A DNA stretch of 64,000 nucleotides, from NCBI RefSeq assembly GCF_001548395.1, contig NZ_AP017367.1, positions 347,001 to 411,000 on the forward strand. The letters are read 5' to 3'. The translations under genes and the position numbers were made by a program. Under the pieces are notes generated by a model. The model did no database searches and had not been told where the DNA came from. It saw only the letters and a list, made by a program, of their open reading frames with translations. The stretch's first letter is position 1, and the number at the start of each line of letters is the position of its first letter. This document shows, one piece after another, positions 7,985 through 16,131 of the stretch. The DNA is from Leptolyngbya sp. O-77 (GTDB taxonomy: Bacteria; Cyanobacteriota; Cyanobacteriia; Elainellales; Elainellaceae).

Positions 7985-8899
7985 TTATCGGGAACCTGGC
8001 GCGTGATGCTCATGCCAGTGTCGCGCAATATCAATCCGGCGACAGACCCACACCCGATCGTGCTGCATGATGTAGTCGAGAAAACGGGCCAGGGCAGCGG
8101 CGCGGCCGGGCCGGCCCACCAGCCGACAATGCAGACCAATGCTCATCATCTTCGGTGCATCGGCTCCTTCGGCATACAGCACGTCGAAGGCATCGCGCAG
8201 GTAGGCAAAAAACTGATCGCCGGAGTTGAACCCCTGAGCAGTGGCAAAGCGCATATCATTGTTATCCAGCGTGTAGGGAATCACCAGATGCGGCTTGCCG
8301 TAGTCATGCACCCAATAGGGCAGATCGTCGGAGTAGCTGTCGGCATCGTAGAGAAAGCCACCCTCCTCGACCACCAGCCGCCGCGTATTCGGACTCATGC
8401 GCCCCTGATAAAAACCGAGGGGACGACTGCCCGTAACCTGCGTCTGAATGGCGATCGCCTTTTGGATATGCTCGCGCTCTACCTCTTCGCTGACATATTG
8501 ATAGTCGATCCATCGATAGCCGTGGCTGGCAATTTCCCACCCGGCTTCCACCATTGCCGCCGCCGCCTCTGGGTTGCGCTCCAGCGCCATCGCAATGCCG
8601 TAGACCGTCACGGGCAGTTGCCGCTGGGTAAACAGCCGATGCAGCCGCCAAAAACCCGCCCGACTGCCATATTCATAAATCGACTCCATATTCATGTGGC
8701 GCACCCCCAGCAGCGGCGATGCACCCACAATTTCTGATAAAAACGCTTCCGATGCCGCATCGCCATGCAGGATGCAGTTTTCACCGCCCTCTTCATAATT
8801 AATTACAAACTGCACCGCCACACGGGCCTGATTGGGCCAGCGTGGATCGGGCGTGTGGCGGCCATAGCCGACCAGATCGCGGGGGTAAGAAGTAGACAT
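7985..8899 (-). CDS. puuE: PuuE-type polysaccharide deacetylase family protein (possible allantoinase)
   Basis: 304 residues with the NodB-homology fold of carbohydrate esterase family 4. The start MSTSYPRDLVGYGRHTPDPRWPNQARVAV is characteristic of the cofactor-independent PuuE allantoinases, which open the allantoin ring in purine catabolism. Further family-like segments are VQFVINYEEGGENCILHGD, EIASHGYRWIDYQ (metal-binding His in classical deacetylases), PLGFYQGRMSPNTRRLV and MMSIGLHCRLVGRPGRAAA. No other purine-degradation genes are next to it, so the substrate is inferred from family likeness only. Confidence 0.75.
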   Translation of the reverse strand: MSTSYPRDLVGYGRHTPDPRWPNQARVAVQFVINYEEGGENCILHGDAASEAFLSEIVGASPLLGVRHMNMESIYEYGSRAGFWRLHRLFTQRQLPVTVYGIAMALERNPEAAAAMVEAGWEIASHGYRWIDYQYVSEEVEREHIQKAIAIQTQVTGSRPLGFYQGRMSPNTRRLVVEEGGFLYDADSYSDDLPYWVHDYGKPHLVIPYTLDNNDMRFATAQGFNSGDQFFAYLRDAFDVLYAEGADAPKMMSIGLHCRLVGRPGRAAALARFLDYIMQHDRVWVCRRIDIARHWHEHHAPGSR

Positions 8900-9203
8900 A
8901 GGTACTTAGAGAATGTTTGGAAGAAGTTTAGAAGAGGTTTGGAGTCGCAAAGGAATAGATCGGCCGACCTAGACTGCCTTAGCAACCTTGAAAGATGGAT
9001 TCTAGGGCCCAATTAGACAGGTATTGTGCCACAGCGTCGAGAGGCAATTTTGTTTTTGTCAGATTTTTGGGGATTCATTCCCTCTCTGGCTTTACCCCTG
9101 CGGATCTCTGGCTTAGTATGTCTGGCTACGCATAGACAATCTCAGAGGCGCTAAATTACGATCACATTAATACGTTAAGAAATCCATAAGAAATCAGGCT
9201 GAG
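8900..9203. other. Intergenic region between divergent puuE-like gene and hrcA
   Basis: About 300 bases that must hold both divergent promoters. I looked for a CIRCE operator (TTAGCACTC with a GAGTGCTAA arm) in front of hrcA and did not find one. No other structure stands out. Confidence 0.4.
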
Positions 9204-10298
9204 ATGGCTACTCCAGTCAAGCTTAATAACCGCCAGCAGCAGGTACTCAGCGCTACGGTGCGTCAGTATATTGTCACGGCTCGACCCGTTGGCTCTGAGG
9301 CGCTGGTAGAAGAATTTAACCCCCGCGTCAGTTCGGCGACGATTCGCAATGTGATGGGTTATCTGGAGCGCGAGGGTCTGCTCTATCAGCCACACACCTC
9401 AGCGGGGCGCGTGCCGTCCGATTCGGGCTATCGGGTGTATGTAGATCAGCTGATGATCCCATCGGAGGAGGCCGCTCGCCGGGTTGATCGAGTGCTGGCG
9501 CAGCAGCTGGATGCCGAAGGCTGGAGCCTGGAAGCCGTGCTGCATGGTGCGGCGCAGATTCTCTCGACGCTCAGCGGCTATATTGCGCTGGTGACGATGC
9601 CCCAAAGCACAGTGGCTCAGGTGCGCCATTTGCAACTGGTGCAGATTGATCCGGGACGGCTGATGCTGATTGTGGTGCTGGATTCTTACAAAACGCAGTC
9701 GGTGGTGGTGGATCTGCCCAAAGCGCCTGCCGATTCTGCCCAATCTCCAGATGATCCTGAACTGCTAGAGCGGGAGCTACAGGTTTTGTCGAACTTTTTG
9801 AATGCTCATTTCAAGGGGCGATCGCTCGGTGACATTGCCTCTCTGGATTGGTCAGAGCTAGGGCGCGAGTTTGAGCAATATGCCAACGTGCTGCGGGTGT
9901 CGCTGGTGGATCTGGAGCGGCGCACCCAGTCGCCTGTGTCTACGCAGATCTTCATTAGTGGCGTGGCGGAGGTGCTGCGACGACATCCGGAGTTTTCCGA
10001 ACTGCATCAGGTACAGACGATTTTGCATGTGCTAGAGGCAGAGCAAGACCAGCTCTGGCCGCTGATTTTTGAGGCTGATTCGGACGGGGGCGATCGCCGC
10101 GTGATGATTCGCATCGGCTCCGAAAATCCGCTGGAGCCGATGCGCGGCTGTACGCTGATTTCCACCACCTACCATCGGGGCAGTGTGCCCGTGGGCAGTC
10201 TGGGAATGCTTGGCCCAACGCGCATGATGTACGAAAATGCGATCGCCCTGCTAGAAACCACAGCGGACTACCTTTCTGATACGCTGAGTCAGTCCTAG
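9204..10298 (+). CDS. hrcA: Heat-inducible transcription repressor HrcA
   Basis: HrcA represses chaperone operons (groESL, dnaK) by binding CIRCE operators, and is released when GroEL is occupied. The N-terminal winged-helix domain is clear: LNNRQQQVLSATVRQYIVTA followed by ARPVGSEALVEEF, RVSSATIRNVMGYLEREGLL and QPHTSAGRVPSDSGYRVYVD. The C-terminal GAF-like domain ends with VMIRIGSENPLEPMRGCTLI and GMLGPTRMMYENAIALLE. 364 residues is normal length. The Anbu-type peptidase starts 27 bases downstream, which suggests one transcript joining two proteostasis genes. Confidence 0.93.
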   Translation: MATPVKLNNRQQQVLSATVRQYIVTARPVGSEALVEEFNPRVSSATIRNVMGYLEREGLLYQPHTSAGRVPSDSGYRVYVDQLMIPSEEAARRVDRVLAQQLDAEGWSLEAVLHGAAQILSTLSGYIALVTMPQSTVAQVRHLQLVQIDPGRLMLIVVLDSYKTQSVVVDLPKAPADSAQSPDDPELLERELQVLSNFLNAHFKGRSLGDIASLDWSELGREFEQYANVLRVSLVDLERRTQSPVSTQIFISGVAEVLRRHPEFSELHQVQTILHVLEAEQDQLWPLIFEADSDGGDRRVMIRIGSENPLEPMRGCTLISTTYHRGSVPVGSLGMLGPTRMMYENAIALLETTADYLSDTLSQS

Positions 10299-10325
10299 TG
10301 TTTTAGCTTCAACATTCCTCACCCT

Positions 10326-11060
10326 ATGACCTACTGCCTCGGCATTGTTACCCAATCTGGCTTTGTGGTGGCAGCAGATTCGCGCACAAACGCGGGCGTA
10401 GACTACATTTCCACCTATCAAAAGCTGTTTGACTTTTCAGAGCCGCATCAACGAGTCATCCTGCTTTGCACCTCTGGCAACCTGGCCATTACCCAAGCCA
10501 TCGTAAATTCCCTCAACCGCGACCTGAAATTGGGTGAATGCGAGAGCTTCCACACGCTGCCCACGCTCTACGATGCCGCCTGCTATGTGGGCGAAAAAAT
10601 TCGCCATATTCAGGAGCGAGAACGCCCCTGGCTGGAGCGCGACAAAATCGACTTTTCCTGCAACTGTTTGCTAGCGGGGCAGTTTCAGGGCGAGCCGCCG
10701 GAGCTTTATCTAATTTATCGTCAGGGCAACTGCATCCAAGCAACGCCTGAAACACCGTTTTTGCAAATTGGCGAAACGAAATATGGCAAGCCAATTCTGG
10801 ATCGCATCCTGACCTACAACACGAGCGTTGAGGATGCAGCAAAATGCGCTCTGTTGTCCATCGACTCTACAATGAAATCTAACATCTCGGTAGGCCCGCC
10901 AATTAACCTAGTTATGTATCATGCCAATTCTTACAAAATTAGGCATCGTCTACGGCTAGAGCAAGATGATTTATACTTGACTGAAATTCGCAAACAGTGG
11001 GAAGCATCCCTCAAACAGGCCTTCGATCAAATGTCGCCAATCCAATGGTTTGAGTTGTGA
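10326..11060 (+). CDS. Anbu-type proteasome-like peptidase
   Basis: 244 residues starting MTYCLGIVTQSGFVVAADSRT. This matches the ancestral beta-subunit (Anbu) class of proteasome-related Ntn-hydrolases, in which the threonine exposed after removal of Met1 is the nucleophile; the motif ADSRTNAGVDYISTYQKLF and Lys equivalents are present. Later conserved text includes LYLIYRQGNCIQATPETPFL, QIGETKYGKPILDR and ALLSIDSTMKSNISVGPPIN. Anbu particles are assembled open rings or helices; their substrates are unknown. It is placed directly after hrcA. The transglutaminase-like and ATP-grasp partners sometimes found with Anbu genes are not nearby. Confidence 0.85.
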   Translation: MTYCLGIVTQSGFVVAADSRTNAGVDYISTYQKLFDFSEPHQRVILLCTSGNLAITQAIVNSLNRDLKLGECESFHTLPTLYDAACYVGEKIRHIQERERPWLERDKIDFSCNCLLAGQFQGEPPELYLIYRQGNCIQATPETPFLQIGETKYGKPILDRILTYNTSVEDAAKCALLSIDSTMKSNISVGPPINLVMYHANSYKIRHRLRLEQDDLYLTEIRKQWEASLKQAFDQMSPIQWFEL

Positions 11061-11132
11061 GGTTTTAGCCGCAGTTGTTTAACCCGACTCTTGCATTGGA
11101 TTTGGAATGACTCTAGGGGGCTATTCAGTTGG

Positions 11133-11577
11133 CTAATTTCGATCTTCTTTGGCAGGATTCACCATAAATTTCACGGCATTGCCTAATTCCATCGGGAACA
11201 GCACTACGGTATTAGAAGGACTGCCGGCTAGTCCGTCTATAGTCTGTAGCGTTCTTAGCTCAAGAGCAATGGGATTCTTCTGCATTAGCTCCGCGGCTTC
11301 TGCTAAGTTCTGAGCCGCGATGCGATCGCCCTCTGCTTTAGTAATAGTTGCAGTAATAGTTGCTCACTTTTCTCGCTCGGCTGAGGCTTGTCGGGACATA
11401 ACTTTTTTCAGATCTTCAGGCAAATCAAAATCCTGTCGTTGAACTGAATCAATTCCCAGACCCCAGTCTCGTACTTTTCCCCACAATAAGCGCAATTTGA
11501 TCTTGAACCTTCTCCCGTTCTGATAAAAGCTCATCTAGAGTCAAGGAACCTACAACGTCCCTCAAGGCAGATTGTAC
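11133..11577 (-). pseudogene. Slipin/SPFH (band 7) protein, 5'-truncated and frame-disrupted
   Basis: Reading the minus strand gives VQSALRDVVGSLTLDELLSE, then RERVQDQIALIVGK, a frame change, VRDWGLGIDSVQRQDFDLP, EDLKKVMSRQASAEREK, an in-frame TGA where the family has Arg, then TKAEGDRIAAQNLAEAAELM and VVLFPMELGNAVKFMV. This is the distal half of a slipin, a membrane-microdomain scaffold protein. A perfect 12-bp tandem duplication (11340-11363) adds ATIT next to the TGA. The N-terminal membrane anchor and first half are missing; they are replaced by a transposase remnant. The gene is dead. Confidence 0.75.
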
Positions 11578-11758
11578 ATGCAGTTCCACATCACGGTGGT
11601 GTTCAAACTCAGGTACAACTGGTGCTTGCTCCAGTGCATCAATGCCTCTGCCATCAGCGATTGCAGAGCGTTTTCAAATGTCGTATGTCGCGCCATTGGT
11701 ACTCGGATTGACGCACAAAGTCATTGAGCGCATCATAAAGTCGGGAAGTTGGAGTCAT
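11578..11758 (-). pseudogene. Transposase remnant fused to the slipin fragment
   Basis: From an ATG at 11758 the minus strand reads MTPTSRLYDALNDFVRQSEY then QWRDIRHLKTLC, which resembles the N-terminus of a DDE transposase. After a frame change it continues ALMHWSKHQLYLSLNTTVMW, which resembles the region around the first catalytic Asp of the same kind of enzyme. The part between them is missing, so this looks like an internally deleted element whose remains now abut the slipin fragment. Family assignment is by resemblance only. Confidence 0.5.
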
Positions 11759-12466
11759 TGGTCGTGCTGGTTTGTGTGGTAGCTTGTCAGCTTAAACCAA
11801 GCTCTACTTCCTGCCTAGTCTTAGTTCTAGCCTCTACAACTTTTGTCAATCAATCAGCTGTCAACGCATAACCGACTGGCTCGGCTCAATATAGACCAGA
11901 GTATCCTGTTCTCAAGATCAGGGGTCAACTCTGCTTCAGGATGAGCTACATAGCAACTCTCCAAAATGAAGAATTGGCGCTATGGAACGTCTAAACTTGG
12001 GCGATCGCTACGAAGTTCAACAACAACTTAGTAAAAAGCCAGGCCGACAAACCTATTTAGCTCTTGATCATCAAACTCAGCAGCAGGTTGTCATAAAGCT
12101 TTTGATTTTCAGCTATGACTTTAGTTGGGATGATTTCAATCTGTTTGAACGCGAAGCTGGAATTCTTAAAACGCTCAATCATCCTGCAATTCCCCAATAT
12201 CTGGATTCCTTTGATCTTGATTTGCCCACACTCAAGGGGTTTGCCTTTGTTCAAACCTATACCCCCGCTAAGTCTCTGGAGGAGCATCTACGAGCACATC
12301 GAACCTTCAGTGAATTAGAAATTAAACAAATCGCCAGAGATATTCTAGAAGTCCTGATTTATTTGCACGAGCAAAGTCCACCTGTTATCCATCGAGATCT
12401 AAAACCTAGCAACATTTTGCTAACCGACCGTTCTGCTCACAGCGCAGGGCAAGTTTATGTTGTCGA

Positions 12467-12504
12467 TTTTGGCTCTGTTCAAAATTTTTGGCTCTGTTCA
12501 AAAT
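12467..12504. repeat. Perfect 19-bp tandem duplication at the kinase DFG motif
   Basis: TTTTGGCTCTGTTCAAAAT occurs at 12467-12485 and again at 12486-12504 without a single difference. Because 19 is not a multiple of three, it shifts the kinase reading frame. Confidence 0.97.
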
Positions 12505-13063
12505 TCGGTCTTTCAAGAAGGCGGCACCTGGACGATTACCGGCACCTACGGATATGCGCCTCCAGAGCAATTTGGCGGCAGGGCAATTCCGACTTCTGAC
12601 CTTTATAGCTTAGGCGCAACGCTGATTCATTTAGCAACAGGTCGGCATCCCGCAGATTTGGTTGAGCAAAGTGTGTCTAACCCGTCTGATCAGGTTAATC
12701 AAGCGAGCCATCTATCTCCAAGACTAAGGCGCTGGCTAAGACGGATGACAGAAATTAACCCAAATCGGCGGTTTGTTTCTAGTCGCGAAGCATTGCAAGA
12801 ATTAGAGGCATTGCAATCAGAGAACGAGTCGGCAATCGATAAACCTACAAGTAGTAAAATAACGCTCACCAAAAGTGCAGAAGAGCTGCTTATTCAAGTC
12901 CCGCCGCTCTCGGTTCGCCAAAAACCAGATCGCCCTAAGTTGCTTGAGCAGGCACGAACCTCATCCCTTGTGCCATCTTTTGCGCGATCGCTGCCCTCTC
13001 CATTATTTATTCTGTTTCTGATCGTTTTAGGAGCTTATTATGGTGTGCTTACTGTAATCATCT

Positions 13064-13093
13064 TTTTTCTCCCAATTATTTTTCTCCCAATTA
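13064..13093. repeat. Perfect 15-bp tandem duplication in the kinase membrane segment
   Basis: TTTTTCTCCCAATTA occurs at 13064-13078 and 13079-13093. It is itself in frame, but the preceding T run (13063-13068) is one base too long for the downstream frame. Confidence 0.95.
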
Positions 13094-13506
13094 TTCGGAT
13101 GGGCGCTATTTGCCGGAGTTGGACTGCTCATCCTCGCGGCCCCTTTTGCCCTGGCTTCGAGCTATGCCACGATCCAATTACGATTAGTTAAAGCACAAGA
13201 TCAAGACTCTATATTTCTGTCTAGTAAGTTTTTAGGCGTGAAACTACACAGTGTTTCTACTGTTTTTCAGCGAGATCAGGTCAAGCTTCAACGCTCTCTT
13301 TTTAGAAAAGTCGAACAGGTTAGTGAAAATCAGATTAGACAATTTCCTATCTGGCCGATGCTTGTAATTTGGATTGATAATCAAAAATATGCCCTGACCG
13401 ATTTAACGCCAGCAGAGCTAGATTGGTTGGGTCAAGAAATCCAAGATTGGCTCAACTTGTCGGATGAACAGGTGATTGAGTGAGCATTAAGCTGGAACGG
13501 CTAAGC

Positions 13507-14205
13507 TCAGAGGTTTGCAGGCTTTTGGCGATCGCGCAGGATAAATTCGGCGATCGCCAAATCCACCGGAGTCGTCACTTTCAGATTCGTCTCTTCACCC
13601 TGCACAATCCGCACCGCAAGCCCACATTGCTCAAATAGCGCCGCATCGTCGGTCACTTCCCAGCCCATCTCGCGGCCCGTCTCGTGGCAGCGTTTCAGCG
13701 TTTCCACATCAAAGCCCTGCGGCGTTTGAGCAGCCCAGAGTTGGCTGCGATCGGGCGTAGACTGGATGATTTCGGTTCCCGGTGAAACGACTTTGATCGT
13801 GTCTTTAACGGGTACGGCAGCAATCAGCCCAGCACAGCGCAGCAGCGCCTCGCTGCATCGATCGAACAGATCTGGCGTGGCCAAACACCGCGCTCCGTCA
13901 TGGATCAGCACCCGCTCTGCAACGGCAGGAAGCTCTTGCAAGCCGTTGTAGACTGACTCCTGCCGGGTTTTGCCACCGGGAATCAGGCGCACCGTCCGCC
14001 CCATGCCCAGCCCTGCGGCAATGTCCCGAAAGTCTTGCCACTCTTCGGGCTGGGCAACGATGCCGATCCAGTGAATCGACGGCGCAGCTTTAGCCGCCAG
14101 CAGCGTCCAGGCAATGATCGGTTTGCCCAACAGCGGCAGCAGCAGCTTGTTGCGAGTTGCGCCCATGCGTTTGCCAGAGCCAGCAGCAGGAATCAGCAGG
14201 TACAC
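13507..14205 (-). CDS. ispD: 2-C-methyl-D-erythritol 4-phosphate cytidylyltransferase
   Basis: IspD joins CTP to methylerythritol phosphate in the MEP pathway that supplies isoprenoids for chlorophyll and carotenoids. The nucleotide-binding motif LIPAAGSGKRMGATRNKLLL lies at the N-terminus; RVLIHDGARC and TDDAALFEQCGLAVRIVQGE plus NLKVTTPVDLAIAEFIL are family signatures. I choose the GTG at 14205 because GGGAGG lies about seven bases upstream and the product then begins directly at the conserved strand; an ATG at 14247 would overlap the preceding gene. It follows the isoaspartyl peptidase gene with a 13-base gap, so they are probably co-transcribed. Confidence 0.92.
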   Translation of the reverse strand: MYLLIPAAGSGKRMGATRNKLLLPLLGKPIIAWTLLAAKAAPSIHWIGIVAQPEEWQDFRDIAAGLGMGRTVRLIPGGKTRQESVYNGLQELPAVAERVLIHDGARCLATPDLFDRCSEALLRCAGLIAAVPVKDTIKVVSPGTEIIQSTPDRSQLWAAQTPQGFDVETLKRCHETGREMGWEVTDDAALFEQCGLAVRIVQGEETNLKVTTPVDLAIAEFILRDRQKPANL

Positions 14206-14218
14206 CAGCCACCTCCCG

Positions 14219-15187
14219 CTAGGCGTGGGCCGGCGACGCGATGCCACCCGTCACCATCTCTTCGGGCAGATCGAGCGTATCGCCCATGCGCGTGCCGTCG
14301 TGATAGGCCGCCAGCAGGGTAGGACAGGTCTTCCCCCAGGCGATCGCCCCCGTGCGGTCTAACCCAATGGCTCCAAAGTCGCGCCGATTTTGCTCCGCCT
14401 CGATAAACGACCGCTCAAAGGCTTGCAGCAGCGTTTGCCCATCAATCACGCGCACCACGATCCGCGCTGCCAGACACTCGTCGATAATGTCTTCGCCAAT
14501 GCCCGTGCAGCTTACAGCGGCGTGGTGGGTGGCGTAGTTGCCTGCTGGCATCGCGGAATCGCTGACGCGCCCAATCCGCTCAAAGCCCTTGCCACCCGTA
14601 GACGTACCCACCGCAAGCTGACCTTCCCCATCCAGCGCCACCACGCCAATCGTGCCGCGACCCGCCTCCGACACCAGCTCTTTTTCGGCTACCACGCCTG
14701 CCATTTCTTTAGAGAAATTATGGTCGCGCTCCTGAATCCATTCCTTCAGGCGAATTTCTGTCAGCGGGTCGTAGGACGGCACGCCCAGTTCCCGCATCAG
14801 TTCCAGGGAACCATAGTCGGATAAAACGCGATCGCTCCCATCCTGCAAAAACAGCGCCAGATCGATCGGGTGCTGCACCCGCGAAGTGTTGATCACACCG
14901 CTAAACCGCTGCGCCGAGCCGTTCATCAGCGATGCGCTCATGCGAATTTGCCCATCCGATTGCAGCACCGACCCCGTACCTGCGTTGAACCGGGGATCGT
15001 CCTCTAGCATCTGGCAGCCGCGCACCACTGCCGCCTGGGCGCTCGCCCCCGCTAGCAGCATTCCATACACTTCCTCAATCACCCGGTAGAGCGACAGCCG
15101 CACGGCATCCGCCCCACCCTTACTCCGGAGCGAACTGCCCGCCCCGCCATGAATGATTAGCTTGGGTTGAACCTGACCCATCAGCAT
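14219..15187 (-). CDS. iaaA: Isoaspartyl peptidase / plant-type L-asparaginase
   Basis: An Ntn-hydrolase made as a precursor that cuts itself before a threonine. The N-terminal motif LIIHGGAGSS and the glycine-rich DDPRFNAGTGSVLQSDG are typical; the autocleavage site is GRGTIGVVALDGEGQLAVGT, giving alpha and beta chains with Thr as nucleophile. GRVSDSAMPAGNYA and GIGEDIIDECLAAR complete the substrate pocket. It hydrolyses isoaspartyl dipeptides from damaged proteins and asparagine; in cyanobacteria it also finishes cyanophycin breakdown (beta-Asp-Arg). 322 residues is normal. Start alternatives MLMGQ and MGQ are six bases apart. Confidence 0.92.
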   Translation of the reverse strand: MLMGQVQPKLIIHGGAGSSLRSKGGADAVRLSLYRVIEEVYGMLLAGASAQAAVVRGCQMLEDDPRFNAGTGSVLQSDGQIRMSASLMNGSAQRFSGVINTSRVQHPIDLALFLQDGSDRVLSDYGSLELMRELGVPSYDPLTEIRLKEWIQERDHNFSKEMAGVVAEKELVSEAGRGTIGVVALDGEGQLAVGTSTGGKGFERIGRVSDSAMPAGNYATHHAAVSCTGIGEDIIDECLAARIVVRVIDGQTLLQAFERSFIEAEQNRRDFGAIGLDRTGAIAWGKTCPTLLAAYHDGTRMGDTLDLPEEMVTGGIASPAHA

Positions 15188-15234
15188 AGAAAGCCCTTCT
15201 CCAGTAGTCCACAGTGAATGAAGCCCGCAAAACG

Positions 15235-15414
15235 CTACTGCCGACGCTGCGGCGTTTCGTCATCGCCCGATTTCGCCTGGGCGCGACGACGACGGCAGCG
15301 TTCGGAGCAATACTTGACCTCATCCCAGCAATCTTCCCACTTTTTGCGCCATGTAAATGGCCGCTGGCATACCGGACAAAGTTTGCTGGGCAGATCAGAT
15401 TTGGAGCGCGGCAT
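15235..15414 (-). CDS. DUF2256 small cysteine-rich protein
   Basis: A 59-residue gene read on the minus strand from the ATG at 15414. The sequence MPRSKSDLPSKLCPVCQRPF continues TWRKKWEDCWDEVKYCSERC and then a run of arginines. The pattern CxxC, a single Cys, and CxxxC suggests a small zinc-binding fold; the text matches the DUF2256 family, widespread and uncharacterised. It lies 47 bases upstream of the isoaspartyl peptidase gene on the same strand and could start that operon. Confidence 0.85.
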   Translation of the reverse strand: MPRSKSDLPSKLCPVCQRPFTWRKKWEDCWDEVKYCSERCRRRRAQAKSGDDETPQRRQ

Positions 15415-15484
15415 TTTGAAGGATGGTTTAAGGTTAAGGCTGTGGCAAGCTAAGCTTAGTCTATAGACTTAGTTCTTTATATGC

Positions 15485-15730
15485 ATGGAAACTGTTAATA
15501 TTCATCAGGCTAAGACAAATCTTTCTCGGTTACTGGCTCGGGTAGAGCAGGGGGAAGAAATTGTGATCGCGAACCGGGGCGTTCCCGTGGCAAAGCTGGT
15601 TCCCTTTCAAACATCTTTGAATCGACGGTCTAGTTTAGGGCGAGATCGGGGGGTATTGACGGTGCCAGATGACTTTAATGCACCTTTACCAGAGGATATC
15701 TTAGCCGCTTTCGAGGGTGGGGCAGAGTGA
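15485..15730 (+). CDS. Phd/YefM-type antitoxin
   Basis: 81 residues. METVNIHQAKTNLSRLLARV followed by EQGEEIVIANRGVPVAKLVP is the Phd-type DNA-binding fold that represses its own operon; the C-terminal part, around LTVPDDFNAPLPEDILAAF, should be the flexible toxin-neutralising tail. Its TGA overlaps the GTG start of the next gene (GTGA), the usual arrangement for translational coupling of antitoxin and toxin. Confidence 0.88.
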   Translation: METVNIHQAKTNLSRLLARVEQGEEIVIANRGVPVAKLVPFQTSLNRRSSLGRDRGVLTVPDDFNAPLPEDILAAFEGGAE

Positions 15731-16131
15731 GGCTTTTACTAGATACTCAATGCTGGTTATGGTGGTTTGCTCAACCCGAAAAACTAAGTGAAACCGTGAT
15801 TGAACAAATCGCGAATGAGGACAATGAATTATGGTTCTCAGTCGCCAGTGTTTGGGAAATGGGCATTAAGGCTTCCATCGGCAAGCTGCCGCTACCAGAG
15901 CCTATTGGTGATTATGTCTCGACCCGCATGACTCAGCTTGGGGCGCGGTCATTAGAAATTACAGCCGCCCATGCGGTGCAGGCATCCATGCTGCCGCTTC
16001 ATCATCGTGATCCGTTTGACCGAATGCTAATTGCCCAAGCCCAGTTAGAAGACCTGCTGCTGGTTAGTGCAGACTCGATGTTTCAACAATATGAAGTTAC
16101 TTTACTCTGGGCAGCCGTGGCAATGGACTAG
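15727..16131 (+). CDS. vapC: PIN-domain toxin (VapC-like)
   Basis: 134 residues from a GTG that overlaps the antitoxin stop. PIN-domain acidic residues are visible: LLLDTQCWLWWFAQPEKL (first Asp), SVASVWEMGIKASIGKLPL (Glu) and HHRDPFDRMLIAQAQLEDL followed by LLVSADSMF (two more acidic sites). Such enzymes are magnesium-dependent ribonucleases that cut tRNA or rRNA when the antitoxin is degraded. The stop overlaps the stop of the convergent cyclase-domain gene by four bases. Confidence 0.88.
   Translation: MRLLLDTQCWLWWFAQPEKLSETVIEQIANEDNELWFSVASVWEMGIKASIGKLPLPEPIGDYVSTRMTQLGARSLEITAAHAVQASMLPLHHRDPFDRMLIAQAQLEDLLLVSADSMFQQYEVTLLWAAVAMD

Larger units (their letters stand above)
11982..13483 (+). 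pseudogene. Serine/threonine protein kinase split by two frameshifts
   Basis: The first frame (from ATG 11982) carries a eukaryotic-type kinase domain: YEVQQQLSKKPGRQTYLALD, VVIKLL with the ATP-binding Lys, catalytic loop VIHRDLKPSNILL, and VYVVDFGSVQN (the DFG motif). Here a perfect 19-bp tandem duplication (12467-12504) shifts the frame to a premature stop at 12599. Deleting one copy restores VVDFGSVQNSVFQEGGTWTI and the APE-like YGYAPPEQFGG. The second frame runs to about 13064, where one extra T in a T6 run next to a perfect 15-bp duplication shifts it again; the third frame continues through a membrane segment (GWALFAGVGLLILAAPFALA) to a C-terminal domain ending at 13483. As read, the gene cannot give a full-length kinase. 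Confidence 0.85.

Noticed and set aside
9100..9203. CIRCE operator in front of hrcA
   Set aside because: No nine-base arms TTAGCACTC and GAGTGCTAA were found.
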